Source of the DNA: Geomonas subterranea
GTDB lineage: Bacteria > Desulfobacterota > Desulfuromonadia > Geobacterales > Geobacteraceae
Reading direction: 5' to 3'
DNA length: 64,000 nt
Assembly (NCBI RefSeq): GCF_019063845.1
Contig: NZ_CP077683.1
Coordinates: 1,922,001 to 1,986,000 of the forward strand
In this document: positions 41,058 through 48,584 of the stretch, in pieces
Layout: each line of letters starts with the position of its first letter
Numbering within the stretch: position 1 is the first letter of the stretch
The notes under the pieces: generated by a model
The model's input: only the letters and a program-made list of their open reading frames with translations
Told to the model about the DNA's origin: nothing
The model's database searches: none
Translations under genes and position numbers: made by a program

Positions 41058-41214
41058 GCCCTCTCCCGATACAACTCAAAATCATTAAAAACAGCAGGGC
41101 GCACGATCGCCCCTATGCAGTATGACTTCGGCAACTGCACGGAAAACTTTAGTGTTTTTGACACTGGTATCGTTTGAAAAGAGAGTAAGATGACCGGACG
41201 CTTAAAAAGCTTCC

Positions 41215-41243
41215 TTGACAGGGTTTAAGGCTTGAGCTATCGT
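41215..41243 (+). promoter_or_regulatory. Promoter of the first riboswitch unit
   Basis: TTGACA (41215-41220), 17-base spacer, TATCGT (41238-41243), about 30 bases before the aptamer. Confidence 0.65.
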
Positions 41244-41267
41244 TCCACCAAATTTTCACCACCCACA

Positions 41268-41386
41268 TACGATAGTCGATAATACTAAACCATCCGCGAG
41301 GATGGGACGGAAAGCCTACTGGGTCTCACCGAGACAGCCGGGTCGCCGAAATATCAATCAGATATTCGGTCCCGGCTTTTTTATTG
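41268..41386 (+). promoter_or_regulatory. GEMM-I cyclic dinucleotide riboswitch with terminator
   Basis: Aptamer core AAACCATCCGCGAGGATGGGACGG AAAGCCTAC, then GGGTCTCACCGAGACAGCCGGGTCGCC, matches the GEMM-I plan (GNRA-like P2 loop and tetraloop receptor side). A terminator (AGCCGGG...CCCGGCTTTTTTA, about 41335-41382) shares sequence with the aptamer's 3' side, so ligand should act by transcription control. The residue that aligns with G20 of the Vibrio aptamer seems to be A, as in the GEMM-Ib class that binds 3',3'-cGAMP in Geobacter. First of two in this window. Confidence 0.88.
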
Positions 41387-41465
41387 CCCGAAATCCAGCC
41401 ACCGTCTCCGTCCCGATCCCACTATGAGTGGAGGAGAGATGGCTGATACACCAGGAGGAAGTGAT

Positions 41466-41747
41466 ATGAGCATCAGATCGTTACTGAGCACCTTGGCGGC
41501 AGGAGCGGCTTTGTCCATTCTCGGCGTCGCAACCACACCGGCGCAGGCAGGTTCCCTCGGCGTCAACATCAACCTGAACGGATATCTGCCCGCCCCTCCG
41601 GGCGTGCACATCTATTACGATTCCGGCCGCCCTTACTACGTCGAAAACCACCAGAGGGTTTACCTGAAAAAGGAAAAGGAGCACCACGAAAAGGAGCATC
41701 ACGACAACGGCAAGAAGAAAGGGCACAAAAAACATCACAAGGACTAG
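41466..41747 (+). CDS. Small secreted protein with His/Lys-rich tail
   Basis: 93 residues from ATG 41466 (SD AGGAGG). Signal peptide SIRSLLSTLAAGAALSILGVATTPAQA. The mature part has a PAPPGVHIYYDSGRPYYVENHQRVYL stretch, reminiscent of short Tyr/Pro-rich periplasmic proteins, then a tail of repeated KEHHEKEHHDNGKKKGHKKHHKD. Nine or more His in 30 residues suggest metal or heme-related binding (inference). First gene downstream of the GEMM riboswitch, 30 bases before the DUF4382 gene. Confidence 0.72.
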   Translation: MSIRSLLSTLAAGAALSILGVATTPAQAGSLGVNINLNGYLPAPPGVHIYYDSGRPYYVENHQRVYLKKEKEHHEKEHHDNGKKKGHKKHHKD

Positions 41748-41777
41748 GAACTTCGAGGGTAAAAGGAGGTTAGCATC

Positions 41778-42743
41778 ATGCGAAACACGACTATTGCCTT
41801 TAGATCCGTCATTATCGCCATTGGCGCCATTGCCGCCATCATGATCTATCTCGGAGGCTGCGGTGGCGGCGGTGGCGTTAGCGCCAGCACCGGGACCTTG
41901 AAACTCGCCATCACCGACAAGGCAAGCGACGACTTCAAGAATGTCGTGGTCTGCGTCAAGGAAATCAGGGTGGTCCCTGCCGGGCACGAGACCGCCAGCG
42001 ACGACGATCCCGCCCTTCCCGTTCTGGCCAGGTTCACTCCAAAGGAAGGGACATTCGATATCATGGCCCTGCAATTCATCCAGACGCCCCTGGGCGAGGT
42101 GGTGCTGCCAGCCGGGACCTACAGCCAGATCCGCCTGGTCCTCTACCCGAACCCGAAGGGAAACCAAGCCCCGGTCAACTACCTCACCCTCAACAGCGAT
42201 ACCGGTACGAAGATACCGCTGACGACCCCGAGCGGGCAGCAGTCCGGGCTCAAGGTCCGCGGCCCGATCGAGGTGAAGGCCGGCGTGATCAATGCGTTCA
42301 TGATAGACTTCGACCCGAACACCGCCGTTGTTAAAACCGGCAATGGCAACAATAACGGCAACAACAACGAGTACATCCTCAAGCCGACAGGCATCAGGCT
42401 GATCCACATGGCCGACATCCTGACCCAGTTCGGCTCAATCATCGGCAATGTCAGCAACGCCCTCCAGAACTGGAGCAGCGCGACCGTTTCGATCAAGCGC
42501 CGCGGCGCCATCAACGACACCACGCCCATCGCCTCCGGCCAGATCTTCGCCACCTACACCAGTGGCAAATGGCAGGCCCCGTTCTCGGCCTTCGTGCCAC
42601 CAAGCGACCCGAACGACCTGACATCTGGCTACAAGGCCTTCATAAATGCCAATGGCTTCGTGCTCTACTCCTCGGCGACGGTGCCGGTGGTGCAGGGGCA
42701 GGCCAGGGATCTGGGACAAATCGTCCTCGTCCCGCAGCAATAG
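41778..42743 (+). CDS. DUF4382 lipoprotein
   Basis: 321 residues. A signal and lipobox (MIYLGGC-GGGGG) predict lipidation. Residues about 38-185 (GTLKLAITDKASDDFKNVVVCVKEIRVVPAG...PAGTYSQIRLVLYPN) match the DUF4382 pattern of beta-sandwich exported proteins. The C-terminal part (SIIGNVSNALQNWSSATVSIKRRGA...) resembles a carboxypeptidase-regulatory-like beta domain. A NNGNNNGNNN linker lies between. Shares the riboswitch unit with the His-rich protein. Function not known. Confidence 0.8.
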   Translation: MRNTTIAFRSVIIAIGAIAAIMIYLGGCGGGGGVSASTGTLKLAITDKASDDFKNVVVCVKEIRVVPAGHETASDDDPALPVLARFTPKEGTFDIMALQFIQTPLGEVVLPAGTYSQIRLVLYPNPKGNQAPVNYLTLNSDTGTKIPLTTPSGQQSGLKVRGPIEVKAGVINAFMIDFDPNTAVVKTGNGNNNGNNNEYILKPTGIRLIHMADILTQFGSIIGNVSNALQNWSSATVSIKRRGAINDTTPIASGQIFATYTSGKWQAPFSAFVPPSDPNDLTSGYKAFINANGFVLYSSATVPVVQGQARDLGQIVLVPQQ

Positions 42744-42814
42744 CTTCGCCATCAAGACCCGGTCCTCCCCCCTGGGGAGGACCGGTTGCATTAATCGTGA
42801 GGAGATGAAGTGGT

Positions 42815-43216
42815 ATGCCTATAATTGAATGGAAGGACTGTTATGTGGTCGGCATACAGGAGATCGATCAACACCACCAGAGCCTGGTGCAGTATCTCAA
42901 CAAAACCTATGACCACTTTCGCGACGGGCACCAACTGGACCCCTCCGTGCTGGAGATCCTGATCGACTACTCCATGCAGCATTTCGGCTGTGAAGAGCGC
43001 TGGATGGAAAACTCCTCCTACCCGAAGCTTGGGCCGCACAAGGAGGAGCACAGGCAATTCCGCACCAAAATTACCCAACTGAAGAAAAAACAGGAGCTCG
43101 ACACGAAGTGTTCCGTCGAGCTGCTCTGGTTTCTCTGCAACTGGGTCACCCACCACATACGGGAAACCGATGCGGACTTCGGCAGGTACCTGAACTCCCA
43201 GTCCCGGCGCCGTTGA
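42815..43216 (+). CDS. Bacteriohemerythrin
   Basis: 133 residues, single domain. The diiron-site pattern is seen: IQEIDQHHQSLVQYLN (His near 20), YSMQHFGCEERWM (HxxxE), HKEEHRQF, and NWVTHHIRETD near the C-terminus (HxxxxD). Binds O2 reversibly; in these anaerobes it is thought to sense or store O2, or feed signals. It has no fused signalling domain here. GAGGAGATGAAGTGGT precedes the ATG. Confidence 0.92.
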   Translation: MPIIEWKDCYVVGIQEIDQHHQSLVQYLNKTYDHFRDGHQLDPSVLEILIDYSMQHFGCEERWMENSSYPKLGPHKEEHRQFRTKITQLKKKQELDTKCSVELLWFLCNWVTHHIRETDADFGRYLNSQSRRR

Positions 43217-43267
43217 GGGGACCCGCGAACCGGCACATAAACCTGGAGGCGGCCAGCCTCGAGGGCA

Positions 43268-43382
43268 TCGATAAGCGATAATACTCAACCATCCGCGAGG
43301 ATGGGGCGGAAAGCCTACAGGGTCTCACCGAGACAGCCGGGTTGCCGAACTATCAACTGATAGTCGGCCCCGGCTTTTTTTG
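43268..43382 (+). promoter_or_regulatory. Second GEMM-I cyclic dinucleotide riboswitch with terminator
   Basis: Near-copy of the riboswitch at 41268: CATCCGCGAGGATGGGGCGG, AAAGCCTAC, GGGTCTCACCGAGACAGCCGGG. Terminator arms GCCGGG...CCCGGC with a T7 run end near 43381. It precedes the SYLF gene by 150 bases. Confidence 0.88.
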
Positions 43383-43530
43383 CACCACACCTGCAATATA
43401 GGGAATATTATATTTTTAAATCAACCGCGGCGCCCGAACACGTATCCTCCCCTTTTGTGAAGGGGAGACAGAGGGGATTTTCGTTGGTTGGATCCATAAT
43501 CTGCATGGACGCAAAGGAGGACAAGAGCAT

Positions 43531-44196
43531 ATGAAAACGATGAAACTATTGGCAGCAGCAGTCGCGACTGTCGCAATGATCATTTCCGTCACGCCGGCCT
43601 ATGCCGGGAAGGAGTCGAGGAAGATTGAGGACTGCGTCGAGGTGGTCAAGGCAATCAAGGCCATCCCCGAGGATGGGATCCCCCCGATGCTGCTGAAGAA
43701 CGCGCAGGGGATCATGATCATTCCTGAAGTGCTCAAGGTCGGGTTCGTGGTCGGCGGCAGGTACGGAACCGGCATCCTGACCGTGCGCGACGAAAAAGGT
43801 AACTGGACCGACCCCGTCTTCGTGAAGATCGCCGGCGGGAGCCTGGGATGGCAGATAGGCGCCGAATCTACAGATCTGATCCTGGTCTTCAAAACGAAAA
43901 AAGGCGTTGACGGCGTCCTCAGGGGCAAGTTCACTCTTGGTGCCGACGCCTCCGTAGCCGCGGGCCCGGTCGGCCGAAGCGCCGAAGGGGCTACCGACGT
44001 CACCCTGAAAAGCGAGATCCTTTCCTATTCGCGCAGCCGCGGTCTCTTCGCCGGGATCGCCCTCAACGGCGCCGCACTGATGATCGACGACGATGCCAAC
44101 GGCGCGTACTACGGCAACCTCGACCCAAGGACCATAGCGGCCGGCCAGGCCGGCAAGCGCTCCCCGGAAGTAAAGCAGCTGCTTGACCTGCTGTAA
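43531..44196 (+). CDS. SYLF (YSC84-like) domain lipid-binding protein
   Basis: 221 residues with a signal peptide (LLAAAVATVAMIISVTPAYA). The SYLF domain covers the mature protein: ILLKNAQGIMIIPEVLKVGFVVGGRYGTGILTVRDEKGNWTDPVFVKIAGGSLGWQIGAESTDLILVF. In other organisms this domain binds phosphoinositides; in bacteria it is a periplasmic protein of unknown use. Downstream of the second GEMM riboswitch and followed by a terminator, so a single-gene riboswitch unit. Confidence 0.88.
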   Translation: MKTMKLLAAAVATVAMIISVTPAYAGKESRKIEDCVEVVKAIKAIPEDGIPPMLLKNAQGIMIIPEVLKVGFVVGGRYGTGILTVRDEKGNWTDPVFVKIAGGSLGWQIGAESTDLILVFKTKKGVDGVLRGKFTLGADASVAAGPVGRSAEGATDVTLKSEILSYSRSRGLFAGIALNGAALMIDDDANGAYYGNLDPRTIAAGQAGKRSPEVKQLLDLL

Positions 44197-44218
44197 TCCC
44201 CCCCCCACCAGACCTGAA

Positions 44219-44257
44219 CGCCGCCCATTGCCCTCGTGGCGGGGCGGCTTTTTTATG
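44219..44257 (+). terminator. Terminator after the SYLF gene
   Basis: GCCGCCC (about 44221-44227) pairs with GGGCGGC, followed by TTTTTTA; an inner CCTC...hairpin extends it. Confidence 0.75.
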
Positions 44258-44469
44258 TTGCGCGCTAAGCCGGCAACACTCTCATGAATTCAAATTTCTT
44301 CCAGGCTAATCCCGCTGTACCCACAAATATATTAACCGCGTTACGCCCCATTAAGCTAATGAAGGGCTCGCGAGGGCTTCAGCCGCTTGCAAACCGCCAA
44401 AACGTGCCTTAGACTTCGTGAAATTATGCTAATGCTGACTGCGGCCTGCCGGAGAAGAGGAGAATAGCC

Positions 44470-44838
44470 ATGTCCTACATCACTATATCAGCAGACATTA
44501 CAGGTAAAGACTCCACCTGCCTTAGCAACGCTCGCCGCTGTACTCGAGGATTGGAGACATTGGAACTGTACAAGAACGGCCCCTTCCCTGTTGATGTCGT
44601 GCAACAAGCAGTAAACGTGTATGATTCAGCGTACGAAGAGGGTAAATCCGGTAATCGTTCCCAGATCCAAAGGCGTAAAAACGCGCGCAAAGTGGTCACA
44701 GAAATGTTCAAGAAAATCGTCTCGTTCTTAAAGTCGGTAGCGACAGAAGAGGACATTCCCGCTCTAATGCAAGCCGGGTTCAATGCCCATGTTCCGGTGT
44801 ACCGTAGGAAGGCAGCATCCGCCCCTGTGCCAGGTTAA
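44470..44838 (+). CDS. Unknown protein
   Basis: 122 residues (MSYITISADITGKDSTCLSNARRCTRGLETLELYKNGPFPVDVVQQAVNVYDSAYEEGK...). An AGAGGAG SD is 10 bases before the ATG. Helical; a basic segment NRSQIQRRKNARKVVTEMFKKIVSFLKSVA lies at 62-91. No family recognised. 270 bases after the SYLF gene's stop, with an intergenic stretch that has no other gene I can support. Confidence 0.65.
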   Translation: MSYITISADITGKDSTCLSNARRCTRGLETLELYKNGPFPVDVVQQAVNVYDSAYEEGKSGNRSQIQRRKNARKVVTEMFKKIVSFLKSVATEEDIPALMQAGFNAHVPVYRRKAASAPVPG

Positions 44839-44896
44839 AAAAAAGTCCGCATTATCTTCGTCAGGCCCAAGCAGCAAAAGCAGGTTATATGAAATA

Positions 44897-44942
44897 CCCC
44901 CCCGAGGAACCGGCCTATGGCTTAGCTCCCGGGGGCTTCCTT
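44897..44942 (+). terminator. Hairpin downstream of the unknown gene
   Basis: CCCCCCGAG (about 44899-44907) pairs with CTCCCGGGGG (44928-44937). The T tract is poor (CTTCCTTTCC), so a weak terminator or structured tail. Confidence 0.4.
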
Positions 44943-45049
44943 TCCCGCCGCTGCGTCAAGTTCTCTACAAATACGCCCCCGGTGTCCCCCGCCTCTCCTT
45001 TTCTATTTTGAAATGCCTCACGATAGTGAGGCGTACCCATCCCAACTGA

Positions 45050-45435
45050 ATTGATGACCATCGCAACAATGTTGATGACCATCGCAACAATGTTGATGAC
45101 CATCGCAACAATGTTGATGACCATCGCAACAATGTTGATACCCATCACAACAATGTTGATACCCATCGCAACAATGTTGATGACCATCGCAACAATGTTG
45201 ATGACCATCGCAACGATGTTGATGACCATCCCAACGATGTTGATGGTCGTCCCAACAGTGTTGATGACCGTCGCAACAATGTTGATGCCCATCCCAACAA
45301 TGTTGATGCCCATCCCAACAATGTTGACACCCATCCCAACAATGTTGATACCCATCACAACAATGTTGATACCCATCAACAACAATGTTGATACCCATCA
45401 ACAACAATGTTGATACCTATCGCAACGGTTTCCCC
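45050..45435. repeat. 21-bp tandem repeat array, about 18 units
   Basis: The unit reads GATGACCATCGCAACAATGTT with variants at GACC/ACCC/GCCC and at CGC/CCC/CAC. Each unit contains CAACAATGTTG, a 5-bp inverted repeat around one base. Two units near the right end are 22 bp. Frames on both strands are open (products rich in MTIATML on plus, NIVAMVI on minus) simply because 21 is a multiple of three; no RBS or gene-like context supports them as coding. Confidence 0.85.
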
Positions 45436-45636
45436 CGTGCTGATGGTTGGGGGCGTGTAAATGATTTTGTGTAAATGCCCTCGAACAGAGATTCCTGACG
45501 GCCCGACCAGGGTAGTGCTACAGATCCTGCTACAGCTGCTACGCCCAGCCGGTAGCCAGGGGGACTTTCTAGGTAGGGCGATTGATCTGCCAGCCGAACT
45601 GGAGACGGGTCCTGAACTTCAGTCTGTACGCGTACG
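45436..45636. other. Short gene-free stretch
   Basis: Between the tandem array and the tRNA terminator I see no convincing gene, promoter or RNA. Confidence 0.4.
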
Positions 45637-45637
45637 A

Positions 45638-45675
45638 AAAAAGGGTTAGCTCTGTGAGCTAACCCTTTTTCTTAT
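45638..45675 (-). terminator. Terminator downstream of tRNA-Gln copy A
   Basis: AAAAAGGGTTAGCTC pairs with GAGCTAACCCTTTTT (about 45640-45671); bidirectional. On the minus strand it begins right after the tRNA 3' end, so this side keeps the native tRNA 3' flank. Confidence 0.88.
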
Positions 45676-45676
45676 G

Positions 45677-45751
45677 TGGCTGGGGCGCCAGGGATCGAAC
45701 CTGGGAATGACGGGATCAAAACCCGTTGCCTTACCGCTTGGCGACGCCCCA
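45677..45751 (-). tRNA. tRNA-Gln(UUG), copy A at the island's left end
   Basis: 75 bases, encoded 3' CCA, acceptor TGGGGCG/CGCCCCA, anticodon loop TTTTGAT with anticodon UUG, T loop GGTTCGATCC. Identical to copy B at 58127-58201 over the whole gene plus three bases on the 5' side. Its 5' flank is island DNA, so its expression depends on an island-borne promoter. Confidence 0.95.
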
Positions 45752-45754
45752 ATA
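45677..45754. repeat. Island attachment repeat, left copy (att)
   Basis: 78-bp direct repeat identical to 58127-58204, spanning the tRNA-Gln gene plus ATA. Marks the left boundary of the island. Confidence 0.85.
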
Positions 45755-45820
45755 GATTCGAGTCCTTGCAGCCCGAAGTCCTTTTCAACCACACACCAAG
45801 TTGGCCTTTAATTACAAATC

Positions 45821-45852
45821 TGTGTAGCAAATTGTGTAGCAAAGTGTAGTCA
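45821..45852. promoter_or_regulatory. Candidate integrase arm-binding sites, left
   Basis: TGTGTAGCAAATTGTGTAGC plus a third GTGTAG: three tandem copies of (T)GTGTAGCAAA-like sequence about 70 bases inside the island. The same word occurs next to the integrase at 58056-58078. Confidence 0.5.
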
Positions 45853-45977
45853 CACCGTAGCAGACGGCAGGGTAACAGTCAACCCCATATCAGGTTAAAT
45901 GACTAGAACTACAGTTACAAAATCAAAGGCTGAAGGCCACCGAAACCTAATTCCCTGGCTTTTCATCTTCAAAGGTG

Positions 45978-46019
45978 TTAGGTTATTAATCCTTAACAAC
46001 CGAACGATATTTAACCTAA
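45978..46019. promoter_or_regulatory. Inverted repeat upstream of the defence-like operon
   Basis: TTAGGTTA (45978-45985) and TAACCTAA (46012-46019) flank an AT-rich stretch that includes possible -10 elements (TATTTA). Candidate operator for the three-gene operon starting at 46061. Confidence 0.35.
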
Positions 46020-46060
46020 TCAGCAGCGCAAAGATAATTCTTTTCAAGAGGTGATTGTAA

Positions 46061-46849
46061 ATGCCATGTCCTGAAGTTGTTCTACTGGTAGAGGGAGATT
46101 TTGACGCGAAAATTGTGAAGAGCCTTTTCACTGCAGCTAATTTCCCACTTAATAAGATAGAAATACACTGCGCAAAGGGCAAACATAACATTAAAAAATT
46201 ATACTATGAACTATCTTTCAATTCGAGAAAAAAATTTGCTGTCTTAGTTGATCTCGATTATCACAGCAACTTTGAACCTGAAGAAATGGCGAGGAATGAT
46301 CTTCACTTAGATGAAGCAGTCAGTGTGTTCTGCGCGGTCCCGACAATTGAAGCCTGGCTATTTGCTGATATTGACGCCGCCAGGAAAAAGGTTAGAAATA
46401 AAAAGAGAGGCGAGGAATTACTTAATAGAATTCCGTTGCCCGACGAAATACCATACCCAAGGCATCTAGCGCAAAATTTGTTCACATTGAATGAAAAGTT
46501 TGAAATGATGGCATGCGATATTGATTTAAATGTAGCTACATCTAGGTCACCATCGTTGAGAAAGTTTATTGAAGGTATAGGCAATCTTCTAGGTTTAGAG
46601 GTAATGCCATTGCTAGGTAAATGTTTTGAAAGAAGCGTGGGACGAGACCTATTTTGTAATCTACTTGATGAAGTCGCGCCTCCAGATGCAATCATTTACA
46701 AAACATTAGACGGAAAACAAATAACTGCCAACGAAATGGTAAGAAATGTGAGAGAGGGTACGGAATTAGGCTATCAATATTCGTCCGATCTACTTAGGGT
46801 TGCACGAGATTTTATTGCTCGTGAAGCCAGAAGAGGCGACCGTAAATGA
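46061..46849 (+). CDS. TOPRIM-like protein (DUF4276/DUF4435-type), defence candidate
   Basis: 262 residues, visibly AT-richer than the chromosome. The N-terminus VVLLVEGDFDAKIVKSLF (Glu11) and FAVLVDLDYHSN (Asp64, Asp66) form the E...DxD pattern of TOPRIM nuclease/primase folds. VPTIEAWLFAD at 93-103 is the IEAWLLAD-like motif common in DUF4276-type proteins of defence loci. C-terminal part helical. GAGGTG lies 8 bases before the ATG. First gene of a three-gene operon; its stop overlaps the next ATG (ATGA). A role as nuclease or nucleotide-processing effector is inference. Confidence 0.68.
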   Translation: MPCPEVVLLVEGDFDAKIVKSLFTAANFPLNKIEIHCAKGKHNIKKLYYELSFNSRKKFAVLVDLDYHSNFEPEEMARNDLHLDEAVSVFCAVPTIEAWLFADIDAARKKVRNKKRGEELLNRIPLPDEIPYPRHLAQNLFTLNEKFEMMACDIDLNVATSRSPSLRKFIEGIGNLLGLEVMPLLGKCFERSVGRDLFCNLLDEVAPPDAIIYKTLDGKQITANEMVRNVREGTELGYQYSSDLLRVARDFIAREARRGDRK

Positions 46850-47481
46850 TAATTTTTTCCACCAACTTTGATGAACAAACGCTTGCTTGCCACAACATGA
46901 TACAAAATCTAAATGTCGGCAGTGCAAAAATATTGAGTGCTGGAGATGCTGTCAAGATCACTCTTGAAACTGAACTTAGTGCCGCACCAGGTAATATTTT
47001 TGCCATGACGCATGGTAGGACAAATGCTTTAATAGGCAACGATTCAAATCCAGCCATTGACCTACAAAATTCTGTGATTTTAAAAGACCTAACTATTTTC
47101 GCGTTTGCCTGTCATACCTCTGCTATTTTAGGAAAAGAAGTTTCTGGCATTGGGGGAACCTGGTTTGGGTACATTGGTCCAATTGGGTGTCCAGACTCGA
47201 AAGGTGATGGGCTTGAGATATTCAAGCCAATTTTCCAGTTCATCTATGACAATTATCAGCATGTCAGATCAGTAGCACAATGCAATCAGTTCATTTCCGA
47301 TTTAAAAACGCTATGTGATCTTGCAGAAGAGCAGGTCGATGCTATTTTATTCACATCTGAAGATGTTGGGTTATCGTCGTTTTTATGCTTAAAAAATACA
47401 TGGGAACGGTTAAGGGTATGGATAGCTAACGAAGCAACCTCTATCGCACATCCGAATGCGACAGAACCCTTAGTTTTTTGA
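46846..47481 (+). CDS. Caspase/CHAT-like cysteine protease candidate
   Basis: 211 residues. IFAMTHGRTNALIGND places a His-Gly pair at residues 56-57 at the end of a hydrophobic strand; ILKDLTIFAFACHTSAILGKEVS places Cys89 after the next such strand, followed by GGTWFGYIGPIGCP. A His-Gly and an A-C-x-(T/S) cysteine about 33 residues apart on adjacent strands is the arrangement of caspase-like and CHAT peptidases. The remaining 110 residues are helical. It overlaps the TOPRIM-like gene by four bases and is followed by the SIR2-like gene. Assignment is from motif pattern only; no overall family was recognised. Confidence 0.5.
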   Translation: MIIFSTNFDEQTLACHNMIQNLNVGSAKILSAGDAVKITLETELSAAPGNIFAMTHGRTNALIGNDSNPAIDLQNSVILKDLTIFAFACHTSAILGKEVSGIGGTWFGYIGPIGCPDSKGDGLEIFKPIFQFIYDNYQHVRSVAQCNQFISDLKTLCDLAEEQVDAILFTSEDVGLSSFLCLKNTWERLRVWIANEATSIAHPNATEPLVF

Positions 47482-47531
47482 TTGTAAATTTAGGGACATC
47501 ATGTTGCCACTAGAGTGGGAAGGAACTAATT

Positions 47532-48557
47532 GTGAAGCAAAAGGTTGTTGATGACAGGCTACTACACTGGGATGAGCTAAAAAATGATGATTGGAGTGCT
47601 ATCTTATTGGGGAATGGTTTTAGCATAAACATTTGGCCAGACTTTAATTACCATTCGTTGTTTGAACTAGCAGAATCCGAAGATATTGATTTCCCATTGA
47701 AGGCAACTGCAGTTGAATTGTTCCAAAAGAAGGATACTACTAATTTTGAACAAATTTTAAACCTATTGTTAGGTGCAATACTCGCTGATGAAGTTATTGA
47801 AGGTAATCAGAGATTAAAACTTAGAAGACTTTACAAAGGCATTCAAAAATCGCTCATTAGCGCAGTACAAAAGTCTCACGTATCATCAGACAGAGTCAAT
47901 ACTGAACATATATCTACTGAGATGTCAAAATACGACACAGTATTTACTACAAATTATGATCTAATTCCATACTGGTCAATAATGGATCACAATACCAGTA
48001 AGTTCAGAGACTATTTCTGGGGCCAAGGAAGTTCGTTTGATGAAAACAACACTAACCTCTGGAGCAAATGCACAAGGATACTTTATCTACACGGTGCATT
48101 GCACATTTTAGAGGAACTGGAAGGTGAAACAGTTTGGAAAAATACAGCAAACGAGTTAAACCTCCTTGATCAGTTTCCGGAGACGTTCAGTTCTTTACAA
48201 CGACCATTGTTTATAACTGAAGGTGATGCAAAACAGAAACTGGCAAGAATATACAGCTCCGGATATCTCAAATTTGCCTATGATGAGCTTAGAGGACATG
48301 ATGAATCATTGGTGATACTTGGCCACTCACTTGATCTGGATTATGACAAACACCTTATTGATGCTATTGCTGAATGGGACAAGCAAAGAGTTGCGATTAG
48401 CGTGTGGCCAGGAATGCCTAGTCCCGACATAATAGAATTCAAGTCACGAATAAACAAACATTTAAGTAAGCACAAACTGCTCTATTTTGATTCAACCTCC
48501 CACCCACTAGGCATCGAAAGCCTCAATTACCGAAATAAACATCACAGTATGATCTGA
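47532..48557 (+). CDS. SIR2-like (DUF4917) protein, possible NAD-depleting effector
   Basis: 341 residues from GTG 47532 (AAGGAAC upstream). Seen: ILLGNGFSINIW (25-35; GxG-type nucleotide loop), TVFTTNYDLIPYW (137-148), RILYLHGALHI (182-192, the His of SIR2-type active sites) and VILGHSLDLDYDKHLIDAI (261-279). These are the DUF4917/SIR2_2-like motifs. Bacterial SIR2-domain defence proteins degrade NAD upon phage infection; that activity is plausible here but not shown. It ends the three-gene operon and converges on the reverse transcriptase gene with 27 bases between stops. Confidence 0.75.
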   Translation: MKQKVVDDRLLHWDELKNDDWSAILLGNGFSINIWPDFNYHSLFELAESEDIDFPLKATAVELFQKKDTTNFEQILNLLLGAILADEVIEGNQRLKLRRLYKGIQKSLISAVQKSHVSSDRVNTEHISTEMSKYDTVFTTNYDLIPYWSIMDHNTSKFRDYFWGQGSSFDENNTNLWSKCTRILYLHGALHILEELEGETVWKNTANELNLLDQFPETFSSLQRPLFITEGDAKQKLARIYSSGYLKFAYDELRGHDESLVILGHSLDLDYDKHLIDAIAEWDKQRVAISVWPGMPSPDIIEFKSRINKHLSKHKLLYFDSTSHPLGIESLNYRNKHHSMI

Positions 48558-48584
48558 GCCATACGATGGTATCGATGTTGGGGA

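Noticed and set aside
45051-45413. Open frames in the 21-bp array (MTIATML repeats; minus strand NIVAMVI repeats)
   Set aside because: They exist only because the unit length is a multiple of three; no SD, no gene context, and several frames on both strands are open at once.
45050-45435. CRISPR array
   Set aside because: Units are contiguous 21-bp repeats without spacers, and no cas genes are present.
45895-46191. 98-codon minus-strand frame at the start of the TOPRIM-like gene
   Set aside because: Overlaps the operon promoter and the conserved N-terminal TOPRIM motif; no SD.
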